A DNA stretch of 64,000 nt from RGIG4140 sp045614025 (GCA_045614025.1 JAZLCE010000015.1:59683-123682); one strand, 5' to 3'; shown: positions 8,905 through 18,256, counted from the first letter of the stretch. The notes: a model not told the origin generated them from the sequence alone. Translations and numbers: made by a program.

Positions 8905-11900
8905 TTATTTTTCATTTTCAAGAGCCATTTCCTTGGCCTTAACATAGTCAAATTTTCCAGTTCCTAACAATGGCGGTTGATCCGTTGTGATAATTTGAGA
9001 TGGTAAGCCAAGTTCAGTAACCCCTGCAGATTTAAAGGCTTCAATTAATCCTTCTTTTGTGATGGATTTACAAGTTGTAATCAAAACAATTTTTTCGCCT
9101 TTTTTAGAATCTGGTATATTTACTGCTCCAGAAATGAACCCTGGCCATTGTTTTTCAATTACCATTTCAACTGAGAGTAATGAAACCATTTCTCCACCGA
9201 TTTTGGCAAAACGTTTACATCTACCCTTAATGGAAACAAAACCATGTTCATCAACTGTTACAATATCGCCAGTATCATACCAACCTTCATGAGGTGGTTC
9301 CATTGTTAATGGAGCCGTATGGCGCATATAACCTAACATAATATTTGGGCCTTTTACCCAAAGTTCTTGACCTTCTTTAATCCCTTCAACTTGTTTTAAT
9401 TTATATTCAATTCCAGGTAAAAGCAAGCCAACAGAATCTTTCTTTTGATGCAAAAAGGTATTCACAGAAATAAATGGAGAACACTCCGTAGCGCCATAAC
9501 CTTCCAAAATGCGCACACCAAATTTTTCTGCCCAAATCTTTCTTGTTTCGTCTTTTACTTTTTCAGCCCCAGCCGCAACTATGCGTAAACTATTGAAATC
9601 ATAAGGATTTGCGCATTTTGCATATCCAGCCAAGAAAGTGTCTGTTCCAAAAAATACTGTTGCCTTTGTTGAAGCGCAAATTTCTGGAATAATACGATAA
9701 TGCAATGGTGTTGGATAAAGAACTGTTTTAACACCAGCAATAAGTGGCAACACCGTTCCAGCACCCAAACCAAAAGAATGGAATAATGGTAAACAGTTTA
9801 AAAACACATCTGTTGGATAAATATCAAATGAAGCTAAAACTTGATATCCATTTGCAATCATATTTGTATGAGATAAGAAAACAGCTTTTGGCATCCCTTC
9901 GGAACCAGATGTAAATAAAACAACTGCTGGATCTGTTGATTTCACAGGATGAGGAAGACTTTTCTTATATGCTTTATGCGGGAAAAAGGCCCCAAATAAA
10001 CCAAACATTTTATCTTTAAATGTTAAGGAATCTTTTAAATCTTCTAAATAGACAACTTTAATCCCAGCTTCTTCAATTTTTGAAACAAGCCCCTCAAGTT
10101 TAGCCATCAAAACAACTTTTTTGGCTGTTACAACATATTTTAACCCAACAGTTTGACATGTTGAAATAACTTGTTTTGGTCCAGATGTAAAGTTAATCAT
10201 TGCAGGTATTTTTCCAAAAGCATGCAAACCTAAAAAGCTTAAAGCACAAGCATTAGATGTTGGAATCATAAGACCAACATATTTTTCTTCTGGAAGGGCT
10301 CTGTTTAATAAACGACCAAGCACAAATGATTTTAGGAAAACCATCATAAATTTAACTGGTTTTCTTGCCGTATCTTCTAAAACAGGTTTCAAACGACCAG
10401 CCATCTTCATTGCATTTGCAATTGCTTCAAAAATTGTTAAATCTTTTTCAAAATTTTCAAATGACATTAAAGATAAAATCTTATGCAATTTAGCACTTGA
10501 TTTTTCACGAACTTCTCTTGTGGTTAACCCTTCAGCAAAGTCAAAAGAAACAGGTTCTTTAATTGTAATTTTAATATTTGGGAAAAATTTAAAGTGGTTT
10601 CTTGTTCCAATAACTCGAGAAAAGAATGTATAAGAAGCGCCATCAATACGGATAGGAACAATTGGTGCATTACCTTTAACAGCCATCATTGCAGGAGCTT
10701 CATAAATTTTCATTCTAGAGTTACCACCATCAACCATGCCTTCTGTCATAATCATGCATAAACGATCTTCTTGCAAACGTTCTGCCATATATTTCACTGC
10801 ATATGGGCTTTGAGGATCCAATGGGCGAACATCTGTTAAATTTGTCATAAACTTAACAAGCGGTTTTTCAATGAGCTGATCGCTAACAGAAAACGTTATT
10901 TTTCTATCAACAAAAGCTGAAATCAATAACACATCTAAATAAGACATATGATTTGGAATGATAAGCGCTCTTTTTCCTGCTTTTTCAAGATTTTCCAAAC
11001 CTTCAACTTGAACTTTAAACAAGAAAGATAAAATAAATTTAAATACGTTCTTTCTTGAATCATGTGGCAATAAACGAACCATATAAATTGAAACAAAAAC
11101 ATTTGCCAATGCAACCAAAGATAAAATTTCAAGAACACCAAATGATAAAGCGTTTAAAGATAACATTAACATAAACATTACCACAACGGCCAAAGCATTT
11201 ACCATACCTGAAAAAGCAAACATACGCCCTGAAATATGGCTAGGCGTCTTTCGTTGAAGCAATGTATAAAATGGAATAATATAACAAGCTGACAAACCTC
11301 CAATAACCAATGCATCAATTAAAATACACCAGTGGCTAAAACCTCCTGTTAACATTTTAGAAACTGTTAATAATTTATCACTTTCACCAATCAATGAATT
11401 ACTTGCAAAAATAAAGTTCAACAAAAACATTGAAATTAAAAGGCCAACTAAACTGGTATATGCTCCCATATTATTTTTCTTTGATAATTTTGCATATATA
11501 AAAGCACCACAGATATAACCCACTGTGAAAACCCCTGCATAAAGAAAAATAATCACAGACCAACGCGCATTTAAAATACTGCGGCCATAATCAGCTGAAA
11601 AGAAAAACATCACAGATGCCATCATCCAAAACCAGGCAATACCAACCAAATAAGCCCATGTATCAAATTGATGTTTAATTTGACCGGCTACATAACCAAA
11701 AACTTTATATGGATTTTGAAACAATGAAGAAGTTGGATCTGCAGGCGCATTAATTGGTAATTTTAACGTGATAAAATAACTGATAATTGATGCAATAAAT
11801 CCAATAAAACAAACAACAAAATAAGCCACATCAAATTTTAAAATTGACGTAAGCAATAAACAAGCAAAGGCACTGGCAAAAACAACCCCAACTTTCATTA

Positions 11901-12324
11901 AAATATTGGCTAAATTATATTTAGCAGGCTTTGTTAATTCCATAATCATGGCACTATCCAGCACCCGCAAACATGCATTTACCATTCCCATAAAGACCAA
12001 AATAAAGGTTAATAATAATCTTGAATCCAAAAAGATACTGGTTAAGGCTAAACTCATAATGCCAATTTCAGCTAAACGCACATATTTCAACACTCTTGCC
12101 TTTGAAAAGCGATCAGAAAGCTGTCCAATATAAATCGTTGCAAAACAAAAGGATAATGCATATAATAAAACAGCCATAATCATAAAAATAGGATTAGGCT
12201 TTGTTAAATTATAAGTTACAAAAAACAAAAATACAATTCGAATAAACCCTTCATTAACCGCTGATAAAAATCTAGATGCGAATAAAGGTAAAAAATTCTT
12301 ATTTTTTAAAAGTTGCATAAACAT
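8905..12324 (-). CDS. LplT-PlsC-AMP-ligase fusion: lysophospholipid transport and reacylation
   Basis: A 1139-residue three-domain protein. Residues ~1-410 are an MFS transporter of the LplT type (12 hydrophobic spans). Residues ~425-640 are a PlsC acyltransferase with the HX4D motif in NHMSYLD. Residues ~660-1139 are an acyl-AMP ligase with LFTSGSEGMPKAV, EGYGATE and YDTGDI. In E. coli, LplT flips lysophospholipids inward and separate Aas reacylates them; fusing all three puts import, fatty-acid activation and acylation in one chain. It is first gene of the gpsA-uppS operon. AAAGGA lies 8 nt before the ATG. Fused forms of this kind are known in proteobacteria. Confidence 0.93.
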   Translation of the reverse strand: MFMQLLKNKNFLPLFASRFLSAVNEGFIRIVFLFFVTYNLTKPNPIFMIMAVLLYALSFCFATIYIGQLSDRFSKARVLKYVRLAEIGIMSLALTSIFLDSRLLLTFILVFMGMVNACLRVLDSAMIMELTKPAKYNLANILMKVGVVFASAFACLLLTSILKFDVAYFVVCFIGFIASIISYFITLKLPINAPADPTSSLFQNPYKVFGYVAGQIKHQFDTWAYLVGIAWFWMMASVMFFFSADYGRSILNARWSVIIFLYAGVFTVGYICGAFIYAKLSKKNNMGAYTSLVGLLISMFLLNFIFASNSLIGESDKLLTVSKMLTGGFSHWCILIDALVIGGLSACYIIPFYTLLQRKTPSHISGRMFAFSGMVNALAVVVMFMLMLSLNALSFGVLEILSLVALANVFVSIYMVRLLPHDSRKNVFKFILSFLFKVQVEGLENLEKAGKRALIIPNHMSYLDVLLISAFVDRKITFSVSDQLIEKPLVKFMTNLTDVRPLDPQSPYAVKYMAERLQEDRLCMIMTEGMVDGGNSRMKIYEAPAMMAVKGNAPIVPIRIDGASYTFFSRVIGTRNHFKFFPNIKITIKEPVSFDFAEGLTTREVREKSSAKLHKILSLMSFENFEKDLTIFEAIANAMKMAGRLKPVLEDTARKPVKFMMVFLKSFVLGRLLNRALPEEKYVGLMIPTSNACALSFLGLHAFGKIPAMINFTSGPKQVISTCQTVGLKYVVTAKKVVLMAKLEGLVSKIEEAGIKVVYLEDLKDSLTFKDKMFGLFGAFFPHKAYKKSLPHPVKSTDPAVVLFTSGSEGMPKAVFLSHTNMIANGYQVLASFDIYPTDVFLNCLPLFHSFGLGAGTVLPLIAGVKTVLYPTPLHYRIIPEICASTKATVFFGTDTFLAGYAKCANPYDFNSLRIVAAGAEKVKDETRKIWAEKFGVRILEGYGATECSPFISVNTFLHQKKDSVGLLLPGIEYKLKQVEGIKEGQELWVKGPNIMLGYMRHTAPLTMEPPHEGWYDTGDIVTVDEHGFVSIKGRCKRFAKIGGEMVSLLSVEMVIEKQWPGFISGAVNIPDSKKGEKIVLITTCKSITKEGLIEAFKSAGVTELGLPSQIITTDQPPLLGTGKFDYVKAKEMALENEK

Positions 12325-12484
12325 AGTATATATCCTTTGTTTTTAAATAAACAAGATTACTTAAAGTATCCATAATTAATACAATTGTATATCACAAGAC
12401 ATTTTCTAAAATCAAGAAAAAACATTATTTGTCAAAAAAGGTTCTTATTTCAGAATATAAAATATCTATATTTTTTCATTTTTC

Positions 12485-12513
12485 TTGCCAACAAATAAAA
12501 ATATAGATATAAT
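12485..12513 (+). promoter_or_regulatory. Sigma70-type promoter of the PAS protein gene
   Basis: TTGCCA at 12485-12490, a 17-nt spacer and a perfect TATAAT at 12508-12513, 27 nt before the ATG. An AAAGGA Shine-Dalgarno follows at 12528-12533. Confidence 0.75.
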
Positions 12514-12540
12514 CTTTTATTATAATGAAAGGATTGAGTT

Positions 12541-13629
12541 ATGGTTGTCTTCTTTTTTTTCATTTCAATCGGTATTCTTCTTTTTTTTCTTATCAATTTA
12601 AACAAAACAAAAAAATTATCTGATCAAATCAAGAATGAATTAACAATCTTGAAAGATATTCTTTACACGTCTCCTACTGGTTATTATTTTGAATATCAAT
12701 TTCAAGATAACACTTTTTCTTATTGTTCAGATAAGTTATGCCTACTTTTAAATATTAAAGATAAAAAAACACTCTTCCAAAAGTTAATTCAAAACATTAA
12801 TTTTGATGATTATCAATCTGTTTTAAATGCATTTTCTGATTTAAAAGAACACGAAAAATCTTTCGATATTGAAATAACAGATAATACAACGCATATGCAT
12901 TTTTTATTAAATGGAAGAGTTATTTATTCTTCTGGTTTAAACAAAAAACTCTTTATCGTTTGGTTTAATAACCAATCAATCAAACATCAACAACTTGTTT
13001 ATGAACAAAATAAATCTTCAGAGCTTTCTGATAAAATTGATATTTTATCATCAGCCCTTAATTTAATCCCCTTCCCAATTGAAATCACAAAAAATGATCT
13101 CAAATTTACAAATTCTTTTTTCAACCAAAATATAGAAGATTTATCTAACTTTTATTGGAATGAGTATAAAACAAATTTTGATGCTCATTCTATTTTACTT
13201 TTAAAATATGGACAAGATAAAACAACAGAAGAAGGATTACAAGTTCTTTTAAATGACGCAGAAACAAACTATAAGCATTTATTAAAAGAATTGCCATTTG
13301 GAGTTGCTTTATTTGATTCAACTGCAAAATTAAAATTTTTTAATTCAAAATTTGTAAATCTTTGGTCTCTTGATATTTCTTTTTTAAAAAAAGAACCTTC
13401 ATTTGGTGATATTTTAGATAAAATACAAGAAAAAAATCTTCTTTTACATATCAAAGACTTTTCAAAATATAAAAAAGAAGCACTTGAAACCTTTTTAAAT
13501 TTAACAAACACACATGAAGAATTTTTATATCTTGATAAAAATCAAATTATTAAACAAAAAATGCTTGTGGCTCCACAAGGAGGGATTTTAATTTTAACAG
13601 AAGAAAAAACCATTAATCAAAATAATTAA
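12541..13629 (+). CDS. Membrane-anchored PAS-domain protein lacking a kinase domain
   Basis: A 362-residue protein with one N-terminal membrane span (residues ~2-20), a short helical linker, an N-terminal sensor-like region (~30-150), and a PAS-like domain around residues 235-355 ending in PQGGILILTEEKT. That ending is like the final strand of PAS domains that precede the histidine-kinase core in alphaproteobacterial sensors. The reading frame stops a few residues later, with no H-box or ATPase domain and no kinase ORF downstream: a terminator follows. Either the kinase was lost or the protein signals by binding a partner. Its own promoter and Shine-Dalgarno are good, so it looks expressed. 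Confidence 0.75.
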   Translation: MVVFFFFISIGILLFFLINLNKTKKLSDQIKNELTILKDILYTSPTGYYFEYQFQDNTFSYCSDKLCLLLNIKDKKTLFQKLIQNINFDDYQSVLNAFSDLKEHEKSFDIEITDNTTHMHFLLNGRVIYSSGLNKKLFIVWFNNQSIKHQQLVYEQNKSSELSDKIDILSSALNLIPFPIEITKNDLKFTNSFFNQNIEDLSNFYWNEYKTNFDAHSILLLKYGQDKTTEEGLQVLLNDAETNYKHLLKELPFGVALFDSTAKLKFFNSKFVNLWSLDISFLKKEPSFGDILDKIQEKNLLLHIKDFSKYKKEALETFLNLTNTHEEFLYLDKNQIIKQKMLVAPQGGILILTEEKTINQNN

Positions 13630-13651
13630 AACATTATATCTTCTTATATTT

Positions 13652-13679
13652 AAACAGGCCAATTTTCATTGGCCTGTTT
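13652..13679. terminator. Bidirectional intrinsic terminator
   Basis: AAACAGGCCAAT and ATTGGCCTGTTT form a perfect 12-bp stem with a TTTC loop, followed by T-rich sequence. It sits between two convergent genes. Confidence 0.92.
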
Positions 13680-13698
13680 ATTTTTTATAAGATCTTTT

Positions 13699-14466
13699 TT
13701 ATTTCACTTCTTGTGATCTAAAGAAGTCATTTGTTTCCATTGTTACTTTCAATAAGTTGCCTAAATGATTGTTTTGATTGAAAATTGCAAAAGCATTTAC
13801 ATCTTTAGGAAAACATTTTCCACCATAACCAAATTTACCATCTGGCCCTGGCACATGTGTGTGCGTTGGGCTTAAATACCCACTTAACAAAAATCCATCT
13901 CTCACCAAGTTATACTCTGCACCCATCTTTTGGCATAATTCATAAACACCATTAAAATATGTAACCGCCAAAGCGCCAAAAACATTGTGAGCATATTTAC
14001 AAATTTCTGCTTCAACATTTTTCATATAATAACGTTTTTTAGATTTAAAAATTTCATCCAATAATTCACGATATCCAGTAATCACAATATCTTGTGAACA
14101 AAAATCAGCATAAGCTGTTCTTTCTGTTAAAAATTCAGGCATAAAATGAACAGGTTTATTAAACTCAGCTGTTAATTTATCTGCCGTTCCAGGTAATAAA
14201 GTTGTTCTAATAAATATTGGTTTATCCGATGGTAAGTCCTTAATAATAGAACGCAATAAAGTTAAATCTTGAGTCCCATCTAATTCAGTTGGGATATGAA
14301 TGCCAATAAAATAAATATGACAATCACTTATATCATCATTAATCCCTTTTGGTGGATCAGAAATAGCCATTTGACAATTTGTGTGTTCTTGTAACCATTT
14401 AGCAAAGGTCATACCAATCACACCATATCCGATTATACCAACCTTAATTTGTTCTTGTGATAACAT
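13699..14466 (-). CDS. UDP-glucose/GDP-mannose dehydrogenase family, short form
   Basis: A 255-residue NAD-dependent nucleotide-sugar dehydrogenase homologue. It has a Rossmann GYGVIG motif (residues ~13-18), the central helix with K-Y-x-H-N (EICKYAHNVFGALAV), and the catalytic cysteine motif FGYGGKCFPKD. Full-length UDP-glucose dehydrogenases are ~430 residues; this one stops soon after the cysteine, so the C-terminal UDP-binding domain is missing, and the first domain is also compressed. It is the last gene of an operon with a GT4 glycosyltransferase, which suggests a sugar-nucleotide role. The start overlaps the DUF5665 gene by 23 nt. The substrate cannot be assigned. Confidence 0.85.
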   Translation of the reverse strand: MLSQEQIKVGIIGYGVIGMTFAKWLQEHTNCQMAISDPPKGINDDISDCHIYFIGIHIPTELDGTQDLTLLRSIIKDLPSDKPIFIRTTLLPGTADKLTAEFNKPVHFMPEFLTERTAYADFCSQDIVITGYRELLDEIFKSKKRYYMKNVEAEICKYAHNVFGALAVTYFNGVYELCQKMGAEYNLVRDGFLLSGYLSPTHTHVPGPDGKFGYGGKCFPKDVNAFAIFNQNNHLGNLLKVTMETNDFFRSQEVK

Positions 14467-14833
14467 CTTCTATCCTTTCATTCACATCCCCGTTATCCGT
14501 TAAAGGGGCGCAATCACATTCTTTTTTTTCATTTGAAACAACTCCTGAAACTGGTGTTGCCTTAATAATGGAAACAACTTCTTGCAATGTTTCCGTTAAA
14601 TATGGAATATTCATTGAAATAATGACACTTAAAATTTTAAACAATAAGGCAATAATAAGAGTGGCTCCAACAGTTAATCCCACCCCTCTTGAAATGCCTC
14701 CAAGTAAGTTATTTAAAATAATTTTTGAAGGGCGATTCATATTATTAATATAATCACCCAAACGCATTTTTTCAATTTGAAGAGCAACCTTCTCTAATTG
14801 AGAAGACTTTTCTTTATTTTCTTTTTTAACCAT
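14444..14833 (-). CDS. DUF5665 family membrane protein
   Basis: A 129-residue protein. A basic helical N-terminus leads to LGDYINNMNRPSKIILNN, then a glycine-rich GGISRGVGLTVG stretch entering one or two membrane spans (~45-85). This order is typical of DUF5665 proteins, which are common and uncharacterised in alphaproteobacteria. The C-terminus carries a CDC motif. It overlaps the GT4 gene by 8 nt and the dehydrogenase gene by 23 nt, so the three are translationally coupled. Confidence 0.75.
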   Translation of the reverse strand: MVKKENKEKSSQLEKVALQIEKMRLGDYINNMNRPSKIILNNLLGGISRGVGLTVGATLIIALLFKILSVIISMNIPYLTETLQEVVSIIKATPVSGVVSNEKKECDCAPLTDNGDVNERIEDVITRTN

Positions 14834-15977
14834 TATTCAAAATCTCTTTATATAACGCTATTGTGCGATCACACATTTTTTGAATTGAAAAATTGCTACG
14901 AACGCTCTCTTGTGCTGCCATTCCAATTGCTTGTCTTTCTGCTGGTGTCATACTCAACACCATATCCAAAACAGATGCTAAAACATTCGCATCACCAACT
15001 GGCGTTAAAAACCCTGTTCGATTATTTGAAATCAATTCACAAGCACCCCCATGATTTGAAGCAATAACAACTTTTCCCATTGCCTGCGCTTCAGCAATGC
15101 CTCGACCAAAAGATTCAGGAACCAATGTTGGTTGAACACAAATATCAGATAAAGCATAAACAAGAGGCATTTTATCGCCAGGAACTGCAAAAACTTTAAC
15201 CATTGTTTCACTCGGTAACGCAGCTATCTTCTTTTTAACTTCCTCATCATAACCAGCTTTTGCATTTCCACCAACCAAAAGAAGAGTCACTTCTTTTTGC
15301 TTCATTTGATTAATAGCATCTAATACAACATCATGACCTTTAATGCGAGACAAACGACCAACCAATGTGATAACTGGTTTATCTGTTGGAATATCATATT
15401 CTTTTGCAAAATCTTGCAATGCACCAACAGAAATCGTATTCATATTAAACCGATTAATATCAGCACCTCTTGGGATTAACCGAATCTTTTGATCTGGAAT
15501 ATTATATTCTTTCATCAAATGATTTTGAATAAAAGCAGAAACTGCAACAACATATTTTCCCTTTGTCATCACGCGATTGTACGGCTTTTTAAATACCTCA
15601 GGTTTTAACCCATAGCGACCATGAAATGTTGCAACAAAAGGTAATTTCATCCTATCTGCCGCCCATTTAACCGACCATGCTGGCGCTCTTGAACGCACAT
15701 GAACTAAAGAAGCACCCGTTTCTTTAAAAATTTTCTGCATACGATACGAATTAATAAGCATTGTAATCGGATTTTTTGTATTTACCGGCAAAGAAATATG
15801 CGTAACTCCCAATCTCAAGAGTTCTGAAACCATTTTTCCACCAGAAGAAATAACATAGTTTTTAATTCCCTCTCTTTGCAAAGCCTCTGCTATTTCTATT
15901 GTTCCTCGTTCAACCCCTCCTTGATTTAAAGCGGGCAAAACCTGAATAATAACAGGGCTTTTTTTATTCTCACTCAT
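14826..15977 (-). CDS. GT4-type glycosyltransferase
   Basis: A GT-B fold retaining glycosyltransferase of 383 residues. The N-terminal QVLPALNQGGVERGT is the acceptor-side glycine-rich loop. The C-terminal domain has TLVGRLSRIKGHDV, and the donor-site ESFGRGIAEAQAMG with the two glutamates seven apart. The longer frame begins at 16025, but the ATG at 15977 has AAAGGA 8 nt upstream and leaves a short gap after the preceding gene, so it is preferred. It probably adds a sugar to LPS core or another surface glycan; the substrate is unknown. It is co-transcribed with the lipoprotein upstream and DUF5665 and dehydrogenase genes downstream. Confidence 0.9.
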   Translation of the reverse strand: MSENKKSPVIIQVLPALNQGGVERGTIEIAEALQREGIKNYVISSGGKMVSELLRLGVTHISLPVNTKNPITMLINSYRMQKIFKETGASLVHVRSRAPAWSVKWAADRMKLPFVATFHGRYGLKPEVFKKPYNRVMTKGKYVVAVSAFIQNHLMKEYNIPDQKIRLIPRGADINRFNMNTISVGALQDFAKEYDIPTDKPVITLVGRLSRIKGHDVVLDAINQMKQKEVTLLLVGGNAKAGYDEEVKKKIAALPSETMVKVFAVPGDKMPLVYALSDICVQPTLVPESFGRGIAEAQAMGKVVIASNHGGACELISNNRTGFLTPVGDANVLASVLDMVLSMTPAERQAIGMAAQESVRSNFSIQKMCDRTIALYKEILNNG

Positions 15978-15999
15978 AATCCATATCCTTTCAAACCCA

Positions 16000-16410
16000 T
16001 TATTCAAAAAATACTTGATTATCAATTTTTACAGGTCGACGCAACACATAGTTTCTTGATAACATGCATTCTTCATAATCATCATAAGACATAGACCAAT
16101 CATCAACCTTAGAATTCACATGCAAAGGCTGAGCCCCTGGAAATGGAACAAACTGTGCCCAAATACCATGATCAGATGAATTATCAAATCTTAAATCTAA
16201 ATTTGGAGGAGTTCCCCAACCCCATGGCATTCCTGGCCATTGATATGGCCACATATCAGCTATTGCTAAACATTCATTATGATCTCTTGCAAACCACACA
16301 ACCCCCGTGTTCGGACGTTCCCAATAATACATATGCTGTCCATCACTGCCACAAGCAGAAACAAGCAAAAACGAACAGGCAACACACAATGTTTTAAAAA
16401 TTCGTTTCAT
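16000..16410 (-). CDS. Lipoprotein of unknown function
   Basis: A 136-residue protein with a type II signal peptide and lipobox LVSAC, so mature Cys is near residue 20. The mature part is rich in Trp, Tyr and Pro (WPYQWPGMPWGW) and has a C-terminal YDDYEECMLSRNY segment, a pattern seen in small alphaproteobacterial lipoproteins with a conserved Cys. It is probably anchored in the outer membrane. It lies 13 nt downstream of the GST gene and 22 nt before the GT4 start, inside the same operon. Confidence 0.8.
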   Translation of the reverse strand: MKRIFKTLCVACSFLLVSACGSDGQHMYYWERPNTGVVWFARDHNECLAIADMWPYQWPGMPWGWGTPPNLDLRFDNSSDHGIWAQFVPFPGAQPLHVNSKVDDWSMSYDDYEECMLSRNYVLRRPVKIDNQVFFE

Positions 16411-16423
16411 ATCCCCCTCCTTC

Positions 16424-17101
16424 TTAAAAATCTAAGACTGCATACTTTTCAGCAGGCATAATTCCTGAAAGCTTATCATTCAACAATGGTGCAAATGAAG
16501 GTCGGGATTTTATTTTCATATACCACATCTTTGCATCAGGATATTCATCCCATTCAATTTCCCCCAAATAATCCATAATTGAAATATGCGCTGCAACACC
16601 CAAATCGGCCATTGACATATTTCTTCCAGCCAAATAACTTCTATGAGCTGCCAACCAATCCAAATATAACATATAACGCTTTAAATTTTCACGCCCTGCT
16701 CTAATTAAAACAGAATCAGGCGTTTCCTTTGTTTTTAAAGCTTTAATAACTCTTTCCCCAACAAGAGGTTTATAAACATCCATATAAAAAGAGGTATCAA
16801 ATAAATTCGTTAACCGCCGCACCTCTGCCCGCCCTCGTGGCGTTTCTCCAAGTAAATTCGGCAATGTTTTAATTTCATTCAAATATTCAGAAATTGAAAC
16901 ATGGTCAGACAAAACTGGATCATCTGGCTCAATTAACACAGGCACCTCACCCAAAGGATTTAATTTTAAAAATTCAGGTCGACGCGCCCATGGCACTTCA
17001 AAAATCGTTCCATACGGCATTCCTTTTTCGTATAATAACAAACGAACCTTTCTTGAAAAAGGACACAAAGTGTAATGATATAAAGTTCTACGTTCTGCCA
17101 T
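16424..17101 (-). CDS. Glutathione S-transferase family protein
   Basis: A 225-residue GST. The thioredoxin-like N-terminal domain has YHYTLCPFSRKVRL, with Cys-Pro-Phe-Ser at the glutathione site, and NPLGEVPVLIE containing the cis-Pro, followed by an all-helical domain (~85-225). The open frame also includes a GTG at 17113, but ATG at 17101 (MAERRT) matches the usual GST N-terminus. The CPFS form belongs to the Cys-type class, which often does disulfide or dehalogenation chemistry rather than conjugation. It heads the lipoprotein-GT4-DUF5665-dehydrogenase operon. Confidence 0.88.
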   Translation of the reverse strand: MAERRTLYHYTLCPFSRKVRLLLYEKGMPYGTIFEVPWARRPEFLKLNPLGEVPVLIEPDDPVLSDHVSISEYLNEIKTLPNLLGETPRGRAEVRRLTNLFDTSFYMDVYKPLVGERVIKALKTKETPDSVLIRAGRENLKRYMLYLDWLAAHRSYLAGRNMSMADLGVAAHISIMDYLGEIEWDEYPDAKMWYMKIKSRPSFAPLLNDKLSGIMPAEKYAVLDF

Positions 17102-17259
17102 AAATACCCACACTCTCTTTTATAAAAAAAATAACATATTGATAAAAATGAATTTTTTAAAATATTTAGTCAATCCCAAACATCTTAAAATGCATTATAG
17201 CACTTTCATTTTTGAGATACAAGCATTTTATGTTAAAAAAATATTTTATTCACTTAAGG

Positions 17260-17550
17260 TTATTCACCTACGCAAATAAATCTTTCTTTAACAGGCAAAA
17301 ACAATTTACAATCAAACGAGGAAACGCTTTCTGAAACAGCTTTTTTACCAATTTTTTTACATTCTTCATCTGCCAAAGCTTGACGCTCTTTTTGACTTGT
17401 AAAAACACCTGAACAAACAACCGGGGCTTCAGGTTTTGAAGAACCAACTGTTGCAACCTGCCCCGCCTCTCTTCTTGCATCAACAAATGGTTCAAATTGA
17501 GCACAAGCACTCACAAGAAAAAAACTTGATATAATAAAAAGCTTTTTCAT
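17260..17550 (-). CDS. Small lipoprotein of unknown function
   Basis: A 96-residue protein with signal peptide and lipobox LVSAC. The mature part includes GQVATVGSSKP, PVVCSGVFTS and a KQxLADEECKKIGK-like helix, and contains four cysteines, probably two periplasmic disulfides. The Shine-Dalgarno is GGGAA 8-10 nt upstream. It lies directly downstream of the carD terminator, so it is probably expressed separately or by read-through. Confidence 0.75.
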   Translation of the reverse strand: MKKLFIISSFFLVSACAQFEPFVDARREAGQVATVGSSKPEAPVVCSGVFTSQKERQALADEECKKIGKKAVSESVSSFDCKLFLPVKERFICVGE

Positions 17551-17572
17551 TTTAATATTCCCTTTTTTGTCA

Positions 17573-17610
17573 AAAAAAAGAGTGCTTAAAAAAAATAAGC
17601 ACTCTTTTTT
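17573..17610 (-). terminator. Intrinsic terminator of carD
   Basis: AAAGAGTGCTT and AAGCACTCTTT form a long stem around an A/T loop, with T-runs on both sides. It lies just after the carD stop. Confidence 0.85.
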
Positions 17611-17617
17611 AAAAAAA

Positions 17618-18136
17618 TTATTCAGCAGAAACCCTGCTTTTCAAAATATTGCATAATTGAACTGCTGCTTCATCATCTTTTAACTTATTCACCAAAGCAT
17701 ATTCTGGAACAAATAAATTCAATGCTTGATCATAAATTTGACGTTCGCTATATGTTTGTTCATTTTTTTCAGGATCTTTATACAAATCGCGCATCACTTC
17801 TGCCAATTGAATTGGATCTCCAGATTTAATTTTTTCTGCATATTCTTGAGATCTTCTACTCCATTGAACACGACGAACTTTAGCTTTACCCTTTAAAACT
17901 TTTACAGCATCAGCCATAACAGCCGGTGTTGAAATTTGTCTTAATGAAGAAGCATCTTTTTTGATTTTGGAAAGAGGAATTTTAACCGTTGCCCGATCTT
18001 TATTAAAATTAACAGACACAATATCTAATTGTTGACCACAAACATCTTCTGATTTAATTTCAGTTACTTGACCAACTCCACGAGCTGGATATACTACAAA
18101 ATCACCGGGGTTAAATGTATATTCATCTTTTGTCAT
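17618..18136 (-). CDS. carD: CarD family transcriptional regulator
   Basis: Binds the RNA polymerase beta subunit and stabilises open promoter complexes, mainly at rRNA and other growth-rate genes. Residues ~5-65 form the Tudor-like RNAP-interaction domain (FNPGDFVVYPARGVGQV), and ~80-170 the helical DNA-binding domain with VRRVQWSRRSQEY. The length of 172 is normal. The second ATG (18136) is chosen because AGGAG lies 6 nt from it and only 3 nt from the first. It is transcribed alone from the gap upstream of tRNA-CAU and ends at a strong terminator. Confidence 0.95.
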   Translation of the reverse strand: MTKDEYTFNPGDFVVYPARGVGQVTEIKSEDVCGQQLDIVSVNFNKDRATVKIPLSKIKKDASSLRQISTPAVMADAVKVLKGKAKVRRVQWSRRSQEYAEKIKSGDPIQLAEVMRDLYKDPEKNEQTYSERQIYDQALNLFVPEYALVNKLKDDEAAVQLCNILKSRVSAE

Positions 18137-18256
18137 CATCTACTCCTTTTCTAACTATTGTTTGGGAGTATAACATATTTTTTTTAGTTTGAAAAGGAAA
18201 AAAAGCACTTTCTTTTCCCTATTTTAGAAAAAAAGACCATTGATCAAAAAAAACTC

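Noticed and set aside
14457..14753. 98-residue frame opposite the DUF5665 gene
   Set aside because: It is fully inside a gene with recognisable DUF5665 sequence and lacks a Shine-Dalgarno.
16012..16025. Longer start for the GT4 glycosyltransferase
   Set aside because: The first ATG lies inside the lipoprotein gene and has no RBS; the ATG at 15977 has AAAGGA at good spacing.
17268..17510. 80-residue frame antiparallel in phase to the small lipoprotein
   Set aside because: It shares the strand and bases of the lipoprotein gene in another frame with no start context or lipobox.
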